Assembly (NCBI GenBank): GCA_016735355.1
Contig: JAERRQ010000214.1
Coordinates: 1-22,427, forward strand
Length of the DNA stretch: 22,427 nt
Direction of reading: 5' to 3'
Origin: Desulfobacterales bacterium
GTDB taxonomy: Bacteria; Desulfobacterota; Desulfobacteria; Desulfobacterales; BuS5
The translations under genes and the position numbers were made by a program. Of the stretch, positions 7,919 to 15,982 are shown one piece after another. The stretch's first letter is position 1, and each line of letters starts with the position of its first letter. The notes under the pieces are model-generated. The model was not told the DNA's origin. It did no database searches and saw nothing but the letters and a program-made list of their open reading frames with translations.

Positions 7919-9121
7919 ATGACTTCAGAAAAAGAAGCGGGTTATCGCTGGGTAATTTTATCGATTTTTGTCATATCACAATTTGTACTTTCCATTGTCG
8001 GGTTCGGGTGGGGTTCCCTGGCTCCTTTTCTGAAGAAGGTCATGGCCCTCAATGCGACTCAAATCGGTTTAATAAGTTCCAGTTTCTATTTTACATCTGC
8101 CATTGCCGCCTTTCCGGCAGGAGTTGCGGTAGATCGCTATGGGGTAAGAGTAGGGGTCATTCTTTGGCTAGGGCTTACCGGGTTCCCTTTGTTTTTCTTG
8201 AGTTTTATTCATTATTATTATTTATTTCTGGTTATTGCGGCTCTATCGGGACTCGGATATGGAGTAGGCAATCCTGTTGCCTCCAAAGGGTTGTTTCTAT
8301 GGTTTGATCAGAGGAACAGAGGGACTACGTTCGGAATCAGGCAGGCGGCCGTCACAGCAGGTGGAGCCGCGGCGGGAATATTTCTTGTTTATCTTTCCGA
8401 GAGAATGGGGCCGTTTTTTGCGATACGCATTATAAGTATTATGATTATAGCCGTTATGGGGTTTGCCATGTTTTTTTACCGGGATCCTGCCGTCGATGGT
8501 TCCGTATCAGGCAGAGGCTCCAAAAAACCCGAATTCGGAGTTCTTTTTAATAACATCCCCTTGCTCCTGTTATCTGTTTACATGGCCATGCTCGCCTTGG
8601 CCCAGGGGGCCGTTATTACTTTCCTGATACTTTATCTTAATGAAAAACTCGGATATTCATTGATTATGTCAGGTTCTTTTTTGGCAATGCTGATGATAGG
8701 AGCGGCTGCCGGGCGAATATTGTGGGGTTTGACCAGTGACCGCGTTTTTAAGGGAAGGAGAAAGCCTGCTTTGCTTATGGTTCCCGCGTTTTCCTTTGCC
8801 AGTATTATGGCATTGGCTTGCTGGACCAGGGGATGGCCGGACTGGCTGCTTATGATTGTTGTAATATTCACAGGGATGTCAAGTGTCGGTTGGGCAAGTC
8901 TCGGACTTGTGACGGTTGCCGAGATCAGCGGCAGAGACAAGACTGCTTCGTCTGTGGGTCTGGCATCCACAATTGGATGGTCGGGCATGTTTGTAAGCCC
9001 GATAGCTTTCGGAAGCCTGACTGATCATTTCGGTTATTTAACGGCCTGGTTCTCAATCGCTATTTTTTGTTTATTATCTTTTATTTTATGCCTGTTTATA
9101 CCTATAAGAACCAGAGATTAA
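7919..9121 (+). CDS. major facilitator superfamily transporter
   Basis: 400 residues, close to the 12-helix MFS standard length. The first half holds the loop 2-3 signature in the form AGVAVDRYGVRVGV (about residues 66-79). A central hydrophilic loop (YRDPAVDGSVSGRGSKKPEFG) separates two six-helix bundles. The second half has a matching weaker signature, GRILWGLTSDRVFKGRRKPAL. It is an inner-membrane secondary transporter; the substrate cannot be deduced from the sequence or the neighbours. No good ribosome binding site is visible before the ATG. The following protease-like gene begins 16 bp after its stop, so the two may be co-transcribed. Confidence 0.88.
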   Translation: MTSEKEAGYRWVILSIFVISQFVLSIVGFGWGSLAPFLKKVMALNATQIGLISSSFYFTSAIAAFPAGVAVDRYGVRVGVILWLGLTGFPLFFLSFIHYYYLFLVIAALSGLGYGVGNPVASKGLFLWFDQRNRGTTFGIRQAAVTAGGAAAGIFLVYLSERMGPFFAIRIISIMIIAVMGFAMFFYRDPAVDGSVSGRGSKKPEFGVLFNNIPLLLLSVYMAMLALAQGAVITFLILYLNEKLGYSLIMSGSFLAMLMIGAAAGRILWGLTSDRVFKGRRKPALLMVPAFSFASIMALACWTRGWPDWLLMIVVIFTGMSSVGWASLGLVTVAEISGRDKTASSVGLASTIGWSGMFVSPIAFGSLTDHFGYLTAWFSIAIFCLLSFILCLFIPIRTRD

Positions 9122-9137
9122 TAATACAGAAAAATTT

Positions 9138-9161
9138 ATGTATAAGACTATGTATAAGATT
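9138..9161 (+). repeat. 2 x 12-nt duplication of the start-codon region
   Basis: ATGTATAAGACT (9138-9149) is directly followed by ATGTATAAGATT (9150-9161). The duplication doubles the start codon and adds four residues ahead of the signal sequence. Confidence 0.85.
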
Positions 9162-9869
9162 AGGATAATTCAGATTGTTTTAATATTTGCATTTGTAACT
9201 CTTGTTATTCCGCAACAATTATACGGGAAGATTTTTAAATATTCGGATAAAAACGGACGCACCTGTTTTGTTGATGACGAGAGCAAAATACCTCCTGAAT
9301 ATTTTGAAGATTCAACTGTTTATCAGGATAGATTTGAAAACTTGTCCGAGGAGGAGCGGTTGAAAATATTGGAAAGGGAAGCCAGGCTGGCCCGGGAAAA
9401 GGAAGAATTTCTTGAAAGAGAGGAAGAGGCATTAAAAAAAGCGGAAGAGCTGGCCGCCAGGGAAAAATATTTAAAGAGCCTGGAAACTGAGGTTGCGATA
9501 ATCGGCAATCAGGTACTTGTGCCTGTTGTATTAGGATATGGCGGCAGGGAAATTAAAGCCCGCCTCCTGCTTGATACAGGTGCCTCGATAACCGCCCTGC
9601 ATAGTGAACTTGCCGAGAAGCTTTCTTTCGGCAATTCCAGGAAAATTGTCCTGCAGGGGGCGGGAGGAAATCTTCTAAATGCTGCTCTGGTTAAATTGAA
9701 TTATATAAAAGTAGGTCCTGTAAAAAAGTTGGATGTTTATGCAGGAATAATTGATCGCAATGGGCCAAGTGTGAATCACAGCGGCCTGCTAGGTATGAAT
9801 TTTTTGCGCGGCCTCGATTACACCATAGATTTTAAGCAAAAGACTATTAAATGGAAACCAAAGCAGTAA
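9138..9869 (+). CDS. periplasmic DUF4124 protein with a retropepsin-like aspartic protease domain
   Basis: 243 residues in four parts. A signal peptide or anchor (about residues 8-30, ending PQQLYGK) is followed by a DUF4124-like segment (KIFKYSDKNGRTCFVDDESKIP). Next comes a long charged coiled coil (about residues 68-115, rich in E, K and R). The C-terminal half is a retropepsin-fold domain with the catalytic LLLDTGAS motif, the flap-like region VLQGAGGNLLNAAL and the GLLGMNFLRGLDYTIDF signature of bacterial clan AA single-domain aspartic proteases, which act as dimers. It probably acts in the periplasm. The start is uncertain: the ATGs at 9138 and 9150 belong to a 12-nt tandem duplication (MYKT MYKI) and neither has a good Shine-Dalgarno. 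Confidence 0.83.
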   Translation: MYKTMYKIRIIQIVLIFAFVTLVIPQQLYGKIFKYSDKNGRTCFVDDESKIPPEYFEDSTVYQDRFENLSEEERLKILEREARLAREKEEFLEREEEALKKAEELAAREKYLKSLETEVAIIGNQVLVPVVLGYGGREIKARLLLDTGASITALHSELAEKLSFGNSRKIVLQGAGGNLLNAALVKLNYIKVGPVKKLDVYAGIIDRNGPSVNHSGLLGMNFLRGLDYTIDFKQKTIKWKPKQ

Positions 9870-10005
9870 AATTCCCTCTTACATATACCTCTAAAGGCCA
9901 TAAATCGCGCTTTTTCAATGGCCCTGAATAATCTCAAAGAGGCTGCCCCTTGTTAAGGCCATTTTTACCGTATCTGAAAATCTATAGTTGTAAAAGGATA
10001 TGTTC
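9870..10005 (+). other. queC leader region with competing hairpins
   Basis: GGCCAT (9896-9901) can pair with ATGGCC (9918-9923). The same ATGGCC can also pair with GGCCAT at 9957-9962, which is followed by a short T run. A 17-nt copy of a dispersed repeat lies at 9971-9987. I do not recognise a preQ1 riboswitch here. The ribosome binding site AGGA (9995-9998) sits 7 nt before the ATG at 10006. Confidence 0.35.
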
Positions 10006-10728
10006 ATGAAAATAAATCCCCATGAAAAGCGAAAAGCGGTTATACTTTCAAGCGGAGGGCTTGATTCCACAACCGTGATGTATCTTGCAAAAAATCAAGG
10101 GTATATCATCTATAGTTTAAGTTTCAACTATGGACAGCGCCACAAACATGAACTTAATGCCGCAAAAAGATTGGCGAATATAATAGGCGCGGCAAAACAT
10201 CTGGTGTTGAATATCGAACTTGATAAAATAGGCGGTTCGGCCCTGACAGATAATATTGATGTGCCCAAAACAGATAAAAAGACTGGATATAACAATGAAA
10301 TCCCCGTAACATACGTTCCTGCCAGAAACACAATTTTTCTCTCTTACGCTCTGGCCTGGGCCGAAGTCCTGGGCGCATCATATATATTTATCGGCGTTAA
10401 TGCGCTCGATTACAGCGGTTATCCGGATTGCAGACCCGAATATATAAAAGCTTATGAAAAAATGGCCAACCTGGCTACAAGAACAGGTGTGGAAGGTACC
10501 ACAAACATTAAAATAGTAACTCCTCTTATAAATTTGACTAAAGCGGAAATTATTAACAAAGGTATTGCACTCGGAATCGATTATTCTCTCACCCACTCAT
10601 GCTATGACCCCTCAAACGATGGGAAAGCATGCGGCTTATGCGAGAGTTGCAAACTGAGGGAAAGGGGCTTCCGTGAAGCTGGAATCAAAGACCCGACCCT
10701 ATACGAGTCCTGTTCCACTTCGAGCTAA
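10006..10728 (+). CDS. queC: 7-cyano-7-deazaguanine (preQ0) synthase
   Basis: 240 residues from the ATG at 10006, preferred over the ATG at 10000 because AGGA at 9995-9998 is correctly spaced only for the later one. QueC converts 7-carboxy-7-deazaguanine, ammonia and ATP to preQ0 in queuosine biosynthesis. The PP-loop [12 protein letters not shown] lies near the N-terminus. [36 protein letters not shown] and [17 protein letters not shown] are family signatures. The zinc site is at the C-terminus ([26 protein letters not shown], four cysteines). No queD, queE or queF is adjacent. The next gene follows after 18-30 nt and may share the transcript. Confidence 0.95.
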   Translation: MKINPHEKRKAVILSSGGLDSTTVMYLAKNQGYIIYSLSFNYGQRHKHELNAAKRLANIIGAAKHLVLNIELDKIGGSALTDNIDVPKTDKKTGYNNEIPVTYVPARNTIFLSYALAWAEVLGASYIFIGVNALDYSGYPDCRPEYIKAYEKMANLATRTGVEGTTNIKIVTPLINLTKAEIINKGIALGIDYSLTHSCYDPSNDGKACGLCESCKLRERGFREAGIKDPTLYESCSTSS

Positions 10729-10758
10729 GGGCTCGCCCAAACCGGAGTGGTTAAAAAA

Positions 10759-12642
10759 ATGTTCAGTAATTTCATATATTTCATTATAGCATTACTCATC
10801 TACACTACCTACCAGCCAACGGAAACGCCTCTATTCTCATGTCTTGAAAGACTCTTTCTGTTTCTATTTCTTTCGATCATATTTGCATGTTTCACATGGT
10901 ATGAATTTGTTAGGCTCAAAAAAAAAAACTCGGAAATAAGGTTTGCCGACAGCGATGACAGGTTCAACACTCTTGTAACCAGGCATTCCGTCATGGCAAT
11001 CCTGCTTTTTACATTTGAAATATATGGGTTGCAACTCCCCGCCTTTTTTTTTGATATACAGATATTTGCAAGTCTTCCTACCATTACGGCGCTGATCTTT
11101 ATCATGCTCTTTATGCTGTATCTTATAATTATATGGTCGGCTTCCTACGAATTTTATCAAAAAAAGTACCTGGCCGGAATAACCCGACGTTCGTATATAT
11201 TTTCCAACATTTCCTTCGCAGTTCCGGTAATTTTGCCGTGGCTGTTGTTATCTGCAATTCTGGACATTATAAACCTGCTTCCCTTTGACGCTCCAAAGCG
11301 AATACTCTCTACAACCGCCGGGGAATCTATTTTTTTTCTCCTGTTTCTATTTATAGTTGCTTACACGGGGCCTGCATTAATCCCTAAAATATGGGGATGT
11401 CGACCTTTGGAAGCGGGTTATTTTAGAAGCAGAATTGAAAGGCTGTGCAAAAAAGCGGATCTTGAATTTACTGATATTCTTTACTGGCCCATATTCGGAG
11501 GAAGAATGATTACAGCCGGTGTTATGGGTATTACTAAAAGATTTCGTTATATTTTAGTTACAGATGCGCTTTTAAGAATGCTTGAACCTGACGAACTGGA
11601 CATGGTAATTAGCCATGAGATCGGTCATGTAAAAAAAAAGCATCTTATATTTTATCTTTTATTTTTTGCCGGATACATGCTGATTGCATACGCAGTTATG
11701 GATTTGATAATCATGTCAGCACTCTATTCGGAGTTTATCTTCAATCTTGTCGGCAGCTATGGTTCCGGCCCGGGAACCGGATCTTCAATAATCTTCAGTT
11801 TTATTATAGTTTTTATTTTCGTAATATATTTCAGATACCTTTTCGGCTATTTCATGCGCAACTTTGAACGTCAGGCCGACACATATGTATATACTCTTTT
11901 TAACAACGCCGCCCCGCTTATCTCCACATTTAAAAAAATAGCCTTATCCAGCGGGCAATCACCGGATAAACCCTGCTGGCACCACTTCAGCATTACAAAA
12001 AGAATAAATTTTCTTGAAAAATGCGAAACCGACCGGAGCTGGATTCAAAGGCATGACAGAAACATAAAAAAAAGCATTGCCGCCTATGTTGTTGCAATGC
12101 TTTTCATAGGGGGAATCGGCTATCAGTTAAACTTCGGTTGGGCAGGCCAGGTTCTTGAGAAACATTTTATTGAAAAAATAATAAAGCGGGAAATAGAAAA
12201 CAATCCGGACAACCCGAATTTTTACAAAATTATGGGAGATTTGTTTTATGAAGATATGGAATATTCAAAGGCTGTTGCTTTTTATGAAAAATCGCTGTCG
12301 CTGGATCCGGACAATCCTGAGACCCTGAACAACCTTGCCTGGATACTGGTAACATGCGATGACAGGATGCTATATGATCCTGCAAGGAGTATAAGACTGG
12401 CGCAAAGGGCGGCGGTTTTACAAAAATCACCCCATATCCTCGATACCCTTGCAGAGGGCTACTATATGTCAGGTATGTATGACGAGGCCGTAAAAACAGG
12501 TCGTGAGGCATTGAAACTTGTAAAAACAGACAAAGCCTATTATAAAAAACAGTTGGAAAAATTTAAACAGGCACTACAGTGTCCCTCCAGAATCAACGCA
12601 GATATTGGGCAAAAAGACCATTTATGGATGGGCTCTACTTGA
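10759..12642 (+). CDS. integral-membrane M48 family zinc metalloprotease with C-terminal TPRs
   Basis: 627 residues from the ATG at 10759, which has GGAG upstream at 10744-10747; a GTG at 10747 is in frame but has no better site. The N-terminal third has about five or six membrane helices. A Ste24/HtpX-like protease domain follows, with the zinc motif HEIGH (residues 286-290) and the third ligand in ERQAD (Glu 370), and more helices between them. After a last membrane segment (about residues 437-455) come TPR units: NFYKIMGDLFYEDMEYSKAV, then a second with SLDPDNPETLNNLAW, and a third, weaker one around DTLAEGYYMSGMYDEAV. The family degrades or processes membrane proteins; the TPRs probably recruit clients (inference). 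Its 3' end overlaps the convergent GspE-like gene by 8 bp. Confidence 0.88.
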   Translation: MFSNFIYFIIALLIYTTYQPTETPLFSCLERLFLFLFLSIIFACFTWYEFVRLKKKNSEIRFADSDDRFNTLVTRHSVMAILLFTFEIYGLQLPAFFFDIQIFASLPTITALIFIMLFMLYLIIIWSASYEFYQKKYLAGITRRSYIFSNISFAVPVILPWLLLSAILDIINLLPFDAPKRILSTTAGESIFFLLFLFIVAYTGPALIPKIWGCRPLEAGYFRSRIERLCKKADLEFTDILYWPIFGGRMITAGVMGITKRFRYILVTDALLRMLEPDELDMVISHEIGHVKKKHLIFYLLFFAGYMLIAYAVMDLIIMSALYSEFIFNLVGSYGSGPGTGSSIIFSFIIVFIFVIYFRYLFGYFMRNFERQADTYVYTLFNNAAPLISTFKKIALSSGQSPDKPCWHHFSITKRINFLEKCETDRSWIQRHDRNIKKSIAAYVVAMLFIGGIGYQLNFGWAGQVLEKHFIEKIIKREIENNPDNPNFYKIMGDLFYEDMEYSKAVAFYEKSLSLDPDNPETLNNLAWILVTCDDRMLYDPARSIRLAQRAAVLQKSPHILDTLAEGYYMSGMYDEAVKTGREALKLVKTDKAYYKKQLEKFKQALQCPSRINADIGQKDHLWMGST

Positions 12643-15064
12643 TACAGACCTTTCTAACCTGTATCAGATCGCATTTGCCGATAAAAATCTTTTCGATCCC
12701 ATCCTGTTTCAGAGTTGTCATACCGTCTTTGATTGCCTGTTCACGGAGTATTTCCATTCTTGAGCTTTCCTGTATCAATTTTTTCTGTTCATCCGTGCCC
12801 ATCAGGAGCTCATGGATTCCCATCCGGCCCCGGTATCCTGTTTCATGACAGGCATCACATCCTTTAGGTCTGTAAAGAGTCAGATCCTCTGTATAGGGGA
12901 TATTTACGTTTTTCATGAAATCTTCTTCACCACCGTATTCTCTTGTCAGTTCATCGTACTCTTTTCGGGAGGGATGATATTCCTCCTTGCAATCCTTGCA
13001 GAGTGTCCGCACAAGGCGCTGTGCCAGAATACACAAAATAGCGTCGGCAAAATTAAAAGGATCCATCCCCATGTCCAGGAGCCTTGTTACACTCTCCGGA
13101 GCGCTGTTGGTATGGAGGGTTGACAATACCAGGTGGCCTGTCAAAGAGGCTTCTATTCCTATTTGAGTGGTCTCCTTGTCACGCATCTCGCCAACCATTA
13201 TAACATCAGGGTCGGCCCGTAAAAATGACCTCATGGCAGCAGCAAAATCAAAACCTATCTTCGGCTGGACCTGGACCTGTCTTAATCCGATCTGTGTTAT
13301 TTCAACCGGATCTTCAGCAGTCCAGATTTTTGTCTCGGTCTTGTTGATATACCCCAGCGCCGAATGGAGAGTCGTTGTCTTTCCGGAACCGGTTGGACCG
13401 CAAACGAATATGATGCCGTACGGCTGTACAATAACACTAAGAAAATTTTCATAATTTTGCTTGGAAAATCCCATTTTGGACAGAGGAATGGGGTCACCTG
13501 CAGCAAGAATACGCATTACGATGTCCTCAACTCCGCCCTGGGTGGGAACAGTCGCAACCCGGAGCTCAACATCAAGGCCGCCGTATTTTTTAAACTTGAT
13601 TTTTCCGTCCTGGGGTTTGCGACGTTCCGCAATATCAAGATTCGACATAATTTTAATGCGGGAGATCACTGCGTTTTTATAACTGTACGGTATAGTCTGA
13701 TAAAGCGTGCAACTGCCGTCGACCCTGATGCGCACTTCCGTATTTTTCTTGCCGGGATAGGGTTCAACATGAATATCAGATGCACCCCGGGCATAAGCAT
13801 CCAGAATTATCTTGTTGACAAGCTGGACAACAGCATTGTCATCTTCTGTAACCAGAGCAGTCTCTTCATCTATTTCATCGTCTTCATTCCGGAGCTGCGA
13901 AATAATAGATTCAATCCCGGCCAATTCCTTTTCATCCTGGGTAAAGAGGTTGATAAAATCCAGGATATCCTCTTTAAGGGCCACTTTGAGTTCTATTTTT
14001 TTACCGGGGAAAAGAGACTTTATAACATCGACTTTCTGTAAATCATGAGGATTATCAACCAGAATAATAAGCTTGTCATTTTCAGAACGTAAAGGAACCC
14101 ATGCATTGGCTCGTATAAAGGGTATTTTTAATCCCTTCAGCAGATCTCCGGGAATAGCTGTGCTCTGGTTGTATTCAACGAATTGGACGTTATAATACCG
14201 GCTGAGAGATTTGCCGATATCCTTTTTAGAAATTTTTAACTTCTTAACCAGAAAAAATTCAATAGATGCATTCTCCTTTTTTGCATCCACCATAGCCTTT
14301 TTCAGCTCTTTTTGGGTAATAATATAGTTTTCAAGGAGATGATTGAATTTATTAATATTCCCTTTTACAACCCTTTTCTGATTATACAGGGCAATTCCGA
14401 TAGTCTTTGCAAGTTCCTTAATATGCTCCTCATCAGACTTGTCATAATCACCACCTGTTTTTTTATTTATAAGCTGAAGTGCCCCAAGCATGAATGTTTT
14501 ATATATAATAGGAGCCACAATTGCCTGGCGGGTCGTAAAGCCGGTCTTGATGTCCCATATCGGGTCAAACTTCAATTCAAGATCAATGCCGGACAGCTCT
14601 TTTTTATCGTATGCATTTTTAATATTAATAAGTTTCTGTTTATGTGCCGAGTATCCAGCAATTGTGTCGGCAGATAGGGGGATTCTGATTTCAGTAACTT
14701 CATTACCCGATTTAAATTTGGACACCAGTTCACGCTTGATCCCATCAACCACAAAGAGAGTTAACCGCTCGGAGTTAAAGAGCGCAGTAATCTCATTTGT
14801 TAATTCGGCAAACACATGATCAACATTTGTAGCAGAATAGATCCTGGTGCATACATCCTGAAATTTTTTGCCGAATTCGGCCTCCGAATTTATCGGATCG
14901 CCGCCTGCCCTATCCGTATACAGAGCATCAGTCTTCTCTGCCTGATCCGGGGCTGAAGTATAGATAGTATCGGTTTTTTTGGGATGACTCGAAGCAGTTG
15001 TATAAAGAGCATCGGTTTTAGCAGCTTGTTTTGAATTGGTGGTATATAGTGCGTCTGTTTTCAT
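12635..15064 (-). CDS. GspE/PilB-type secretion ATPase with N-terminal KTDALYT repeats and a GAF domain
   Basis: 809 residues, longer than ordinary GspE/PilB (about 500-570) because of its N-terminus. In order: four 14-residue repeats (residues 2-57), a GAF-like domain (about 60-225), a coiled linker, a GspE_N/MshEN-like domain (about 270-375, with KKDIGKSLSRYYNV and LIILVDNPHD), then the hexameric ATPase. The ATPase has DIHVEP, Walker A GPTGSGKTTT (556-565), the Asp box WTAEDPVE, Walker B LRADPDVIMVGEMRD, the His box TGHLVLSTLHTN and a tetracysteine zinc site (CKDC ... CDACHETG). Such ATPases drive pilin or pseudopilin assembly at the cytoplasmic face. No other pilus or secretion gene lies in the window, so it is an orphan copy or is split from its operon. 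A sigma54-like promoter precedes it. It ends with TAG. Confidence 0.92.
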   Translation of the reverse strand: MKTDALYTTNSKQAAKTDALYTTASSHPKKTDTIYTSAPDQAEKTDALYTDRAGGDPINSEAEFGKKFQDVCTRIYSATNVDHVFAELTNEITALFNSERLTLFVVDGIKRELVSKFKSGNEVTEIRIPLSADTIAGYSAHKQKLINIKNAYDKKELSGIDLELKFDPIWDIKTGFTTRQAIVAPIIYKTFMLGALQLINKKTGGDYDKSDEEHIKELAKTIGIALYNQKRVVKGNINKFNHLLENYIITQKELKKAMVDAKKENASIEFFLVKKLKISKKDIGKSLSRYYNVQFVEYNQSTAIPGDLLKGLKIPFIRANAWVPLRSENDKLIILVDNPHDLQKVDVIKSLFPGKKIELKVALKEDILDFINLFTQDEKELAGIESIISQLRNEDDEIDEETALVTEDDNAVVQLVNKIILDAYARGASDIHVEPYPGKKNTEVRIRVDGSCTLYQTIPYSYKNAVISRIKIMSNLDIAERRKPQDGKIKFKKYGGLDVELRVATVPTQGGVEDIVMRILAAGDPIPLSKMGFSKQNYENFLSVIVQPYGIIFVCGPTGSGKTTTLHSALGYINKTETKIWTAEDPVEITQIGLRQVQVQPKIGFDFAAAMRSFLRADPDVIMVGEMRDKETTQIGIEASLTGHLVLSTLHTNSAPESVTRLLDMGMDPFNFADAILCILAQRLVRTLCKDCKEEYHPSRKEYDELTREYGGEEDFMKNVNIPYTEDLTLYRPKGCDACHETGYRGRMGIHELLMGTDEQKKLIQESSRMEILREQAIKDGMTTLKQDGIEKIFIGKCDLIQVRKVCIK
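14894..15061 (-). repeat. 4 x 42-nt coding repeat (KTD-hydrophobic-YT, 14-residue period)
   Basis: KTDALYT occurs at residues 2-8, 16-22 and 44-50, and KTDTIYT at 30-36, always 14 residues apart. The seven residues between motifs are variable and polar. Codons inside the motif differ between copies: the final Thr uses ACC, ACA, ACT and ACG in turn, and the Leu codons are CTA, CTT and CTG. The motif residues stay fixed while the bases drift, which indicates old duplication with selection on the peptide. Confidence 0.9.
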
Positions 15065-15110
15065 AGTCTATTTCCAAAGAAAGTGTCGGTTAATTAACAC
15101 CCACAAAGGA

Positions 15111-15126
15111 AGCAAACTTCGTGCCT
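15111..15126 (-). promoter_or_regulatory. sigma54 (-24/-12) promoter of the GspE-like gene
   Basis: On the minus strand the sequence is AGGCACGAAGTTTGCT, against the consensus TGGCACGNNNNTTGCW. Only the first base differs, and GG and GC are exactly 10 nt apart. It lies about 47-62 nt upstream of the ATG at 15064. Sigma54 control is common for pilin and pilus-linked genes and would require an enhancer-binding protein. Confidence 0.55.
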
Positions 15127-15153
15127 GAATCGAAAAGATAAAATATATTTATG

Positions 15154-15172
15154 ACCGTTCACGGTTAACGGT
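15154..15172 (-). promoter_or_regulatory. possible enhancer-binding-protein site (inverted repeat)
   Basis: ACCGTT (15154-15159) and AACGGT (15167-15172) form an inverted repeat with a 7-nt spacer, about 30-48 bp upstream of the -24 element of the sigma54-like promoter. The place fits an activator site, but the assignment is inference. Confidence 0.3.
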
Positions 15173-15259
15173 TAAAAAATATAGTAAAACTTGATTTTTA
15201 AACTGAGAATTATACTTTGGTACAAGTATAGAGGGGAAAAATCCGGGAAATGAATAGTG

Positions 15260-15311
15260 ATAATACGTTGACCGGATAATGCAGTAAGATTATTTATGTG
15301 GCAAGCTATAG
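15260..15311. repeat. dispersed intergenic repeat, copy A
   Basis: A 37-nt core (15275-15311, GATAATGCAGTAAG... to CTATAG) matches copy B at 18363-18399 in 32 of 37 positions, and the ATAATAC block before it is also shared. It lies in the 260-nt non-coding gap between the GspE-like gene and the small membrane protein. Confidence 0.75.
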
Positions 15312-15324
15312 GGCATGGTGCTCA

Positions 15325-15561
15325 TTAAGAATCTTTTTTATTCAGATCGCGAAAGTTGTTGAAAATTTTTTTAATACCCCCGCCCAGCAGCAGGATACCG
15401 ATAAGGTAAAAAGAAAACTTGATAAAAAACAGGTTTGATGGAAAAAAACCCGATTTTTCTATATCTGCCATTTTTTGAGGTATTGCAAAAAAGACGCCCA
15501 ATCCCGCTACAAACAGAAGAATACCCCATACTATTTGAATAATCGTTTTATTATCAGACAT
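15325..15561 (-). CDS. small hypothetical membrane protein (two helices)
   Basis: 78 residues from the ATG at 15561; an ATG at 15567 and a TTG at 15591 are alternatives, and none has a clear Shine-Dalgarno. Two hydrophobic segments are evident: IIQIVWGILLFVAGLGVFFAI and LFFIKFSFYLIGILLLGGGI, joined by a short charged loop (PQKMADIEKSGFFPSN). A basic, polar tail ends it (KKIFNNFRDLNKKDS). Both termini would lie on the same side of the membrane. I do not recognise the family. It follows the tRNA-Ser gene on the same strand by about 50 nt. Confidence 0.6.
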   Translation of the reverse strand: MSDNKTIIQIVWGILLFVAGLGVFFAIPQKMADIEKSGFFPSNLFFIKFSFYLIGILLLGGGIKKIFNNFRDLNKKDS

Positions 15562-15613
15562 AAGCATATACTTAAAGGAATGCTGAGACAATTAATGCCC
15601 CAATGGATTGAAT

Positions 15614-15706
15614 TGGCGGAGAGAGAGGGATTCGAACCCTCGGTGAGGTATAACCCCCACACTCGCTTAGCAGGCGAGCGCCTTCAGCCAGCTCGGCCAT
15701 CTCTCC
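15614..15706 (-). tRNA. tRNA-Ser (GCT)
   Basis: 93 nt including an encoded CCA. The acceptor stem GGAGAGA/TCTCTCC is fully paired with discriminator G. The D-arm GATGGCCGAGCTGGC, the anticodon stem-loop CGCCTGCTAAGCG with anticodon GCT (15669-15671), the long class II variable arm and the T-loop GGTTCGAATCC are all present. It reads AGC/AGU serine codons. Confidence 0.97.
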
Positions 15707-15740
15707 GCAATTGTGTGACCTTTACGGGTCTAATTGTGAG

Positions 15741-15827
15741 TGGCGGAGGGAGTAGGATTTGAACCCACGGAGCCATTAGCTCAACGGTTTTCAAGACCGC
15801 CGCCTTAAGCCACTCGGCCATCCCTCC
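15741..15827 (-). tRNA. tRNA-Ser (TGA)
   Basis: 87 nt including an encoded CCA. The acceptor stem GGAGGGA/TCCCTCC is paired with discriminator G. The D-arm ATGGCCGAGTGGCTT, the anticodon loop CTTGAAA with anticodon TGA (15791-15793), the long variable arm and the T-loop GGTTCAAATCC are present. It reads UCN codons. It lies 34 nt upstream of tRNA-Ser(GCT), and the two are probably transcribed together. Confidence 0.97.
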
Positions 15828-15982
15828 GTTAGGATTTTTCCTTTTACCACCGGATCAACCTGTGGTCAATATTAAACCTGCAGGCTGATCTTATTTTTTA
15901 TAGATTATATAAAAATATCTTCTTGACAATCCAGTAAAAAAGTTTGAAAAAAAGAAATTTATAAATATTTTAAGACATTGAT

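Noticed and set aside
9870..10005. preQ1 riboswitch before queC
   Set aside because: The compact pseudoknot features and the A-rich tail with its conserved motif are not visible. Only simple competing hairpins are seen.
13364..14041. 225-codon open frame opposite the GspE-like ATPase
   Set aside because: The minus-strand frame carries all the ATPase motifs; the plus-strand frame shows no domain, ribosome binding site or plausible product.
15828..15982. Promoter for the serine tRNA genes
   Set aside because: A TTGTCA and a TATAAT occur on the minus strand, but only 14 nt apart and well upstream of the tRNA. The spacing is too short for a confident call.
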